NCBI GenBank assembly: GCA_005281725.1 | Contig: SSBO01000012.1 | Span: forward strand, 2,400,194-2,464,193 | Length of the DNA: 64,000 nucleotides | Source of the DNA: Wuchereria bancrofti | Lineage: Eukaryota > Nematoda > Chromadorea > Rhabditida > Onchocercidae | Direction: 5' to 3' | Part shown: piece after piece, positions 13,458 through 22,400 of the stretch | Layout of the letters: each line of letters opens with the position of its first letter | Position numbering within the stretch: the stretch's first letter is position 1 | Position numbers and translations under genes: made by a program | Notes under the pieces: model-generated | Told to the model about the DNA's origin: nothing | What the model saw: the letters and a program-made list of their open reading frames with translations, nothing else | Databases searched by the model: none

Positions 13458-16400
13458 AAAAAGGATTTAGTAGACGTTATAGAGAGAAGGTCTAAAAAGG
13501 TTCGCTGTAGTTCTTTCGGGATTGGCCAGTGAGCTTTAAGCCAGGGAGCATCGAAATGGTTGGGCTTATTTGCTTCTGCTATTGTTGTTGCTTCAATATT
13601 AAACAGTGAAAAGCAGTGCTTCTTAACTGTCCCTCTTCGACGCATTTTCCTCGTCTGCAGTTTTCCTTTTTTTAACTTCTTCCATTCCCCGATTATCGTC
13701 AAGAACCTGCCTGAAGTAATTATTATTGGTATTGATGCCAAAATGCTATCGTTTTTATTGATAGTTCATCAATTTAATCCTCTGAATGCTTCCAGGAATG
13801 TCTTCCTCTGGCTCCACTTTTCTTTACTGATTGAATTATTCCAATTTTAATTTGTTTGTAAATTACTTTTGCCCCGAGCAGACAGTTTTAATTATGAAAA
13901 TTTTGTGATTTAATAGAATATTCACAAGCAACGAACGGATGATACAACAGCAAATCGGTATTGATTAACATAAATTTCTTTAACATTATGATACAGATTG
14001 CTTGATATGTCGTCGATATATATATAGCACTTGAGCTATGCGTGTGTGTAATATATGTGGAGGGTGCGCGTTGATAAAATGAGCTTGCACTTCAGTGATG
14101 TCTCTTGGGATTGATTTTCTTTTTTCGACAAATAGAGGTTGTTTGCTAGCAAAGCTTAGCTACATAGTCTCCTTACTCTATCCAGTAATAACGGCAACCA
14201 CAAACTGCTTTTCTTGAAAATTCTTTTCCTTTCATCCTTTTGCTGCCAGTGCTAAACATTTCTCCAATGATATGGTTCAGTAAAAAAATTGCAAATTCCA
14301 GAATATCTCAGACAAAATTAAGGAAATTCTCCGAAAAATGCCATCGGGACATTCACACGTGTTCCATCCAGACTTTAGCATATCATTGAATGGTTCGTAT
14401 ATAGTATAAATCTATAATAATTACTGTTTCTTTGTATCAAAAAATAGTTTATTTCGATCCAATATGAATAATGCGAATAAACCACCACGAATATGACAGT
14501 GTTTACATGTATTTTAGATAATTAATAGAGTAAGTCTAGAAAATCTTCGAAGTCTTTGATTCCAAGAAAATGATACGATTAGACATCGTTAGATGTTTCA
14601 ACTGTCCAAAAAACGTAAATAAGGTCACAGATCAGGAAGCAACACTTGGGTGAAGAGATGTCGCCTTAGTGTATTTGGAATCTCGCGAAATTTATATGGT
14701 CGCATTTCAGAAATATCCTCTTATATATTTTCTATTAGTAATCCTCAAAAATTAGCTTTAAAGATTTGGAAAATTTGACTACCAAAACCATTTCTTTTTC
14801 CAATGTCTCTTCTGCTAATTCAAATAACTGAAACTAATCATAATTTGTGCAGAACACATGCACGTCTTTATTCTAGCAACGGCGATAACCTGTGGTAGTT
14901 ATTAATTGATAGTGAGGCTGCTAAACTGCGGACTTTGGGGTGTTGGAAAGAAAAATGCAAACTTCAGAAAACGATGAATTTCCTTTGAATGAAAGTTGTG
15001 TGAAACCTGTTGCGATTGTGTAGTTCACTTATGTGACATAAAGTAAATTTAAGTAATTCCTTATCATTTTATGTAGAGTACCATAAATTATAAGTTATGA
15101 AAAAGGAAACAAACATTTGAAACCTCTTGTAGAGATATCAGAGATAATCGAGACGTTTACAGGATGATGTACAATGTTCGACATCACTGGAGATGGGAAG
15201 ACGAAAGCTGCCTTCGATACCAACACAGCGTGCAGAGAAGGTCAGCGAAACGCCTCCCGCTCCGGTCTACCTCACGTCAAGCGCCCCAGTTGTATCTCCA
15301 TCTCCCGACCGACAATATCATGCTCAGGATTCTCGTGCCTACTCACAACCCACTCCTTATACTGCCTCTCTAAGCAATCTGTCATTGCCATCCTCTTCAT
15401 CAACCGCCTACTGTCGCACGGTAGATCCTGCCATTCTTCCCGGAGCAACAATCGTTCATGCAAAACCCAAATTACTCCTTCGACAGACCACTTCTGTTGC
15501 ATCGGGTGATCGTTCGACGGTACTGGGACAAGTGTCCGGTACCAAAATGCCCAGTCCACTTGCTAGAGTATTACTGAAAAAGGAACTGAAGGAGGTCTTG
15601 GAAAGAAGACGAGAATCCCTGGAAGCCTGTGAAATAGAGGCTAATCAAAGGCAGTACATCGTACATCGAATGCTTATTACTGGACTTCTGCCTGAATATC
15701 GCTCTGTTGACATTGATAATATCCCTAATGTGATACCCTGCCTATTGCCTGTTGAACTTATAAGTGGTGCTCGTGTGGTGCCAAGTGAAGTACCTAGTGC
15801 GACAACCTCAGTGACGACCACTCCCGTTCCTGAACGTTCTTCTGTTCCACCCTCTTCATCCTCAGTCCAGAGTGGTACGCAGGAAGTGGGTATTTGCACC
15901 GACAATTTTGGTTTAGAACCGAAATTGAAGTCGGTTGGAGTTCAGTCGGAAAATTCTTTTGCTACTACAACTGCTTACTCTACCATACCTAGCTCAGTTT
16001 ATCACGCTGCTACCAGTTCACTCAGACGACAAATGAAACACGATCGACTCGATGCATTCACTACCAATACCAATGCAATAACGGTGCTTCAACCGCGATT
16101 CCGGTCCACAGAAACGCAAACAAATGGCACTACTACCTATGAAATTCATAGTAACCGGTCATCTAGTCGCCGTCACCGTAATTCAGCTAGTAACTTGTTT
16201 TCGGCTTCGGAACCAAATTTGCTGGAATCTACGGCGAAGTATTTCGCAGAATATGATAGGCAACTTCGGGAACATGGACGACGGTTGAAAAATCGATTTG
16301 CTTTCAGTGACGATGATCCGGTAAACAGAGAAACCAGAAAGCAAAGAGTTATGGATGAACTTGCGCAAAGAAAAGAAAAGATTTCATCTATGATTGACTT

Positions 16401-19400
16401 ATATTCACCATCTAGTTTTCCAGGTATTCATCTCACTTCTGACTACTCATCCACTGTTCCTCATTATGGATCTTTACCAAGAATTGATTTCCCTACAACA
16501 CGTTCTCCTCGATCAAATCGACGTGACTATATGAATCGAAATCATAGTCGGCCTTCATTTGGATATGGATCACTTCCACGGAATTATGAGCGCTATACTG
16601 AGAGAAATTATGCTGATGCTCAGAATGATTATTTCCAATCACTTCCAATCCCAACAGGGCGTTATGATACTCTTTCAAGGTCCTGGCATAATGTGAATCC
16701 CACTACTGTGGATGATCCCATTCTGGATTCCAGAACTAATTTTTATGCCACTCGGTCTACGAATTATTTAGATCCATGGTTACCATATCAACAACGTCTT
16801 CCAGAATCAAATGTAACTTTTAGACGTCCACTGATGAAAGTTGCATATGATGATTTGTATAGACCGCAGTATGCATTTGGTGTACGAGCACAAGATTTTG
16901 ACGGTCCTCAAAGTCTGCCTAATACTGATATTATCTCACAGTACGCAAATTATCTAAGTAATCAATTTATCACTGACCAAGAGAAGCTCATGAGCGGTTA
17001 TCCGGCGGAAGAGCGAATGTATCTCAGTCAAGCCAAAAAACGTCCTTACTCTGCGCCCAGATATAACTCTCCTACCACCAGTGGTCAGACACTACCCATG
17101 GTAAACTATGAGGACTCGTTACCTTCCATGAATTTTGATTCAGCACGCTCACATTCAAATCAACCAATTCAGCGCCCTATTATTCCTGATCCTCACGTAA
17201 ATTTTCCTCCTTATACACAAAGTGATCATTACGAAACCTGGCCATGGTGTCAACAACTCTCTTACGTGAATAGTAGTGCACTTGACAATAATGCTATATC
17301 ACCTTATCATTATTCGAACTATTTTTCTCCGACACCCAATACACTGCTTGAAGCTTCACCTCTTCCTGGTCAGGTATACAGTAGAAACGACGCAAACTAT
17401 GGCTCGAGACCGTCGCATTATGCCACTGAATATGGCAATTATTATCGGGACAGGGCAGCTCATCAGGTACGAGACTCTTCGAACAGGAATTATGCTGTAA
17501 GAAGTCACTATCCTTATTCTACCCAATACCACGGAGCCAACCGTTATCGTGGTATTGGTGAGCAACCTTATTCACCAAATCAACCATCCTTATTTCTGGA
17601 TAACTATCAGCCGACCTCTCAACATCCTAGTCATGCTGTCAGAGCTTGGTCCAATGGAAATATTCCAATGAACTGTTACGATGCCATTTATCCAAAAGAA
17701 GATGTTCTGAACCGCATGTATGCAACATTGAACAGTCAACGTTCTATACGTCCGCAACATTACGGTAATGGTGCCACCTCACTTATGTATTCATAGGTTG
17801 AAAACTGAAATTTTTATATAAAAATTCTGCAAATTTTATGATTTTTACCCATTTTTCTCGAAGTTTTAAGGAACAGGAGCTAAATTTCATTTGTCAAATA
17901 CCGTCGAGAAGACATCAAAGAATATTTCTTCTAGTTCTGTAAGGCTATAGTTTTAAAATGCATTTGTATAAGTTCTAATTCATAGAGTTTCAGTTTAATA
18001 TTTAGTGGTAACTAACACCATCTTCATATTTCCACAAATTTCTCTCGAATTCGTTAATGTTTTTGGATGCTTTGTCATTTTTTGTTATTTGAAATCATCC
18101 ATCATTGATTACTGACGGTTTTGACCCCGAAACGTTGTTAGCTTCTTACTTCATGATGAAGTCGTATCAAATTCTATTTTAAGTTTTTTTTTTTTAAGCA
18201 TTTTATTTTTTAACTTCATGATTCAAACATGGTGGTGTAGAGGTTGGATAACCTCATCAGGATTTTATTAATATTTCATTCGTTCATCTAATGCTCATAT
18301 ATTTATTGGTTATGTATGTGTGTTAACTACAACACAACTGTGATGCTCAGGATATCAGTTTGTTTCCTGTGCATAATTAGTGTTTGCTACTTTCACTCTA
18401 TGATAGTATCGATCGAGAGAAGTTACATTTAATTTATATATTTTAATACTTTTTAAATTAAAATGGAAGCAGCATAAGAAAAGATACGAGCAATAAGGCA
18501 GTATATTTCAAATAATGCCTTTTTTGGATTATTTATGTTCAAGCAATTTTCTCATCATTGGTTTATTGGAAGACGAAGTGTTTTTGATTCATTTCTTGTA
18601 ATATGTATGATATGGCAGCTTTGAACTGAAATCTTCCAGTATTCATTCACAGTTTTAACATTTCTCATCTCATGACTTTACATTTGCAAAATTGGAATAA
18701 TGAGCAACATTGTGATTTAAAAATCTCTGATATTGAGAATATTAAGTTACATGGTTTCAGCACTACAAGGACTGCAATACATTACTGAATTACTGCAACG
18801 TTACCATCGTGAAGGTCGCAATTCTTTCTGCGATCTGTTGAATCATTAATGTTTAGAAATCTTTTTGTTCCATTCGTTTTGCGTGTTGCAAGAACTTTTG
18901 GACTTTAATCTTCCTTCTGTTATGGTACAGCTGATCATTACTGTAGAAAAACAAACAGCGAAAAACAGTGAATGGATTTTTTGTGTTTTTCTAACAATAT
19001 ATGCACTTATTTCAGCAGTTCTGTTTTCAGATTTATTTGAATTCCTTCTTTTCAAAGTGGTTCACCTTTGCCATGTTATCTCTAACTCTTTTGCCTTCAA
19101 CTCATAAGGTTTGAATAATTCCAATTAGTTTCTCGATCATCTTTTCCATTTCCCATTAGAAGTTCTATTTAAAAGCTAGGTGTTTCAACTGGATTTCATT
19201 TAATAAAGGTTTTGTTGGAACAATCTAACAAGTAGTTTGCAGTAACCACCCAAAACTGTAATATTTTACCAGAAAAGTTGATGAGAATTTATTATGGAAT
19301 TATTGCGGAGAAGTATTGGGTGCTATTAAGAGAGTATAAATTATATTGTTTCGAAATATGCAGCTTTATTTATAAGTTTATCATCTCTGATACGAAATTC

Positions 19401-22400
19401 AGATTTAAATAAAATCTTAAATTATATTTCGTATTTGTGATTCATGTTATTTAATTGTTTCTTCTTTTCGATGGAACAATTCATTTACTTTCTGCGGTGA
19501 AATGGGATCTGAATAAAGTTTAACTGGTGGGGTTTATAAAAATTCGAATAGCTTGAATTTTGTTTAGATGTATTTTCTATGGTAATATTTGTATATTTAC
19601 CTTTTTTCCGTCTTGTTTTATTCATCTACCTGAAACATTAAAACCGTTGAGTTAACTCTACATTCCGTGTTAAAGTATTGAATTATTATTTGATCCAGTT
19701 TTTGGTTAATGAAGGAATAACTGCTTGCAAAAAAAAATTGCTGTACTGCTAATACTTGTTATCGCATCTCAGGAATGTAAAAGGTAGTCTAGTCGCGACC
19801 TTTTTTTCATTTTTGAAAACACTGATTCCAAGATCAATCAAATTATTAGTCGAAATTTAAGTTATTTGTTTCGAGTCAACTTGCTGAAATATGCTTTAGA
19901 AAAAGTAGAAATTAGAGCCTCCAGTTCGGACTAATCAATATGAAATTTGATTGATCATTAAAAAACAATGAAGTCTTTTAAAGGATGTAAACCAATTAAA
20001 TGGAACCTTGAAAGGTATCATTCAATCTGCAATGCAGAAAGATTTTATCCTCAGAAGACATTAAAGGTGTTAAGCTTGATTTTTTTTTAGAAAACTGGGA
20101 ATGTTGAGTTCAATTAAATGAACATAGGAGGCCTACTCTTAAATAGAATTTGAAGAAATGAGCTAGTGGAGGCGATTTAGCTCAAAAAAGGCTTGCTCAC
20201 TTGCTGGTGGTACCAATTTCAGTCCCACAGAAATAGTGTGTATTTTAACTTAATCTTCATACCTTTTGAACTCAACATTTTCAAAAATTTTGGTGATTTA
20301 AAGATTGGTAATATGATGGTTTAAAAAGAAAGATTTTCACCTGTAGGAATAAATGTATTATTAAATGTATTATAATCTAATCATAGGCATAGTTTAATTG
20401 TTTCTTGAGCTATGTAAGAAATTGATGTTCAGTAGTTCATATGTTGTGCAAAATGAGAATATATCGCCTAACATTGATGGCATATGATACTGAAGTTATA
20501 TTACAGTATTTGTGGTATTACACCTCAATTTCGCACAAGTTCAATCTAACCTTAGTGTGTTAGCATGAAATCAATCGTTGAGTAATGACTTCTTTTCATA
20601 ATTCATTTCATCTGTGAATAAAAAGATTTTATGAGGTATGATTGTCGCTTAAATTGTTCTTGGAATTACTACGATGTTTTTTGTACTTTTATCAGTAGCA
20701 TAAAATAATGTAATTTATTAACTGTTTGAATGGGTTAAGTAAGTTGTTTTCCTGACTGTTATGCTAAAAATCATTATTGTATAGTTACTTATTCGTTTGT
20801 TGATAAAACGAAACAACTGTGGCGATTGTATTTATTCTGTGCGGCTGTTGAAATTCATATTTTTGAAAAGAACTTGCAAAATTTTTACAATATAGCTTTT
20901 TAATTTCAGTATGGTGGAATTAATTCCATGGTTGCATTGTCTCGGAAAGTGAGAAATGTAAGGCATTAATTAGGTTCTTTGGAAATTATGTTTTTAAAAT
21001 CAAATTAAAACACTGTCATGCTTATTTATGCATTTTTTTTTTTTTTTAATATGAGGAATATTCTTCAGAGAAATTATGTTTCAATTGACAAAATATAAAC
21101 AAAATAGTGAAGCATGAATTTGTTTTGAGAGGGATTTATTCATTTTTTGAGTAGGATTAAAAGTCGGAATCAGAAAGCGCTACTTAACTCGAGAAATGAA
21201 GTCAGACTGAATGTTTAGGCAGTTTATAGCATGCATTTCTCATTTTCAAGAAATATTATTTTGTTGATATTTATGCGTGCTTTCAAATTTGACTGCTCAG
21301 CTGACATATTCATTCAGGCGATTGCAATCACGTCTCTAGCCTTGGACGCCACGACAGAAAGATACGAAGAAATCGAGTAGGTTTCTATTGCACTGTAGGA
21401 TTTGGAAATTTGAAAAGCTTAAAATTTTATGATGATATTCTATTTGATTTGTAGGTCTTTGAATACAGCATATTACTCAGTAGTTCTAGTTTCATTGAAT
21501 AGTTTCCCATCTGCTACGCTTGAAATTGTAACAGCCCTTTTGGATAGTAAGTTATTTTAATAAAATACCCAAAGCTACCGCAAGCAACGCAAAATCAAAA
21601 ACCCAGATCTCTTTTTCCCCTTTATTAAATTAATGCAGAAAAAGGTAAAAGTCCTGCAGTGGATTTACGGAATCTAACAACACTCAAATTTTCTACAACT
21701 CAAATAATTACATCATCACTTTTCATGAACCCACAGAGTACTTCAAATGTATTGATGAGAAAGATTGTTACATAGATCATTTTGAATTATTTGAAATAAC
21801 GCAATGAAATAACGCAAATTTGAAATATTTGAAATCTAATCTTTTTCTGATTTGCCTTCGGAATATTTGACATGAAATATGCATCTATTTTTTAAGATAA
21901 TATGCTATTAGTTACAGTTTCTTTATGATTTCATCAAGTTATTATACTTAGAATATTAACAGGTAAAAGAGCTAATTGGAAGTCAGTCGAAACAATCATC
22001 CGATGATAGCGATGCAACAGCTGCTGCCATAACACAACGAGATCGGATTTATCCAACTAGCATTAAGAAGATTCTCCTAACACGCAAATATCACGACACC
22101 AATGTTTATAATGGTTTTATTTTTGAAACAATATTTAAAAAAAAAAAAAAAAAAAAACTATTTTTGAGAGAGTTTACATCAATATAAAATGAAGTATAGC
22201 GTAATGTAATGAGATTCTTCCATCGCAGAGTTCATCTGATGGCATCACAGCAACTGTAAAACATTAATAGTAGCTCTTGACGAAGATGGAGCTGAGTTTC
22301 AAAAATTTGATGAAACACTGATGCAAATTACTCTTAAAATATGAATAAATGAAAGTTTGAATTTTATAGTTTGAAATTTACTGCTAATAGAAGTTCAGTG

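Noticed and set aside
13164..13741. Cys-Val and Thr-His repeat open frames on both strands
   Set aside because: They are products of the TG microsatellite, open in several frames at once, with no splice context.
21464..21539. Possible exon before the PDZ region ending at GTAAGT
   Set aside because: Its phase leads to an in-frame stop when joined to the PDZ exon at 21963, so it is not in the main model.
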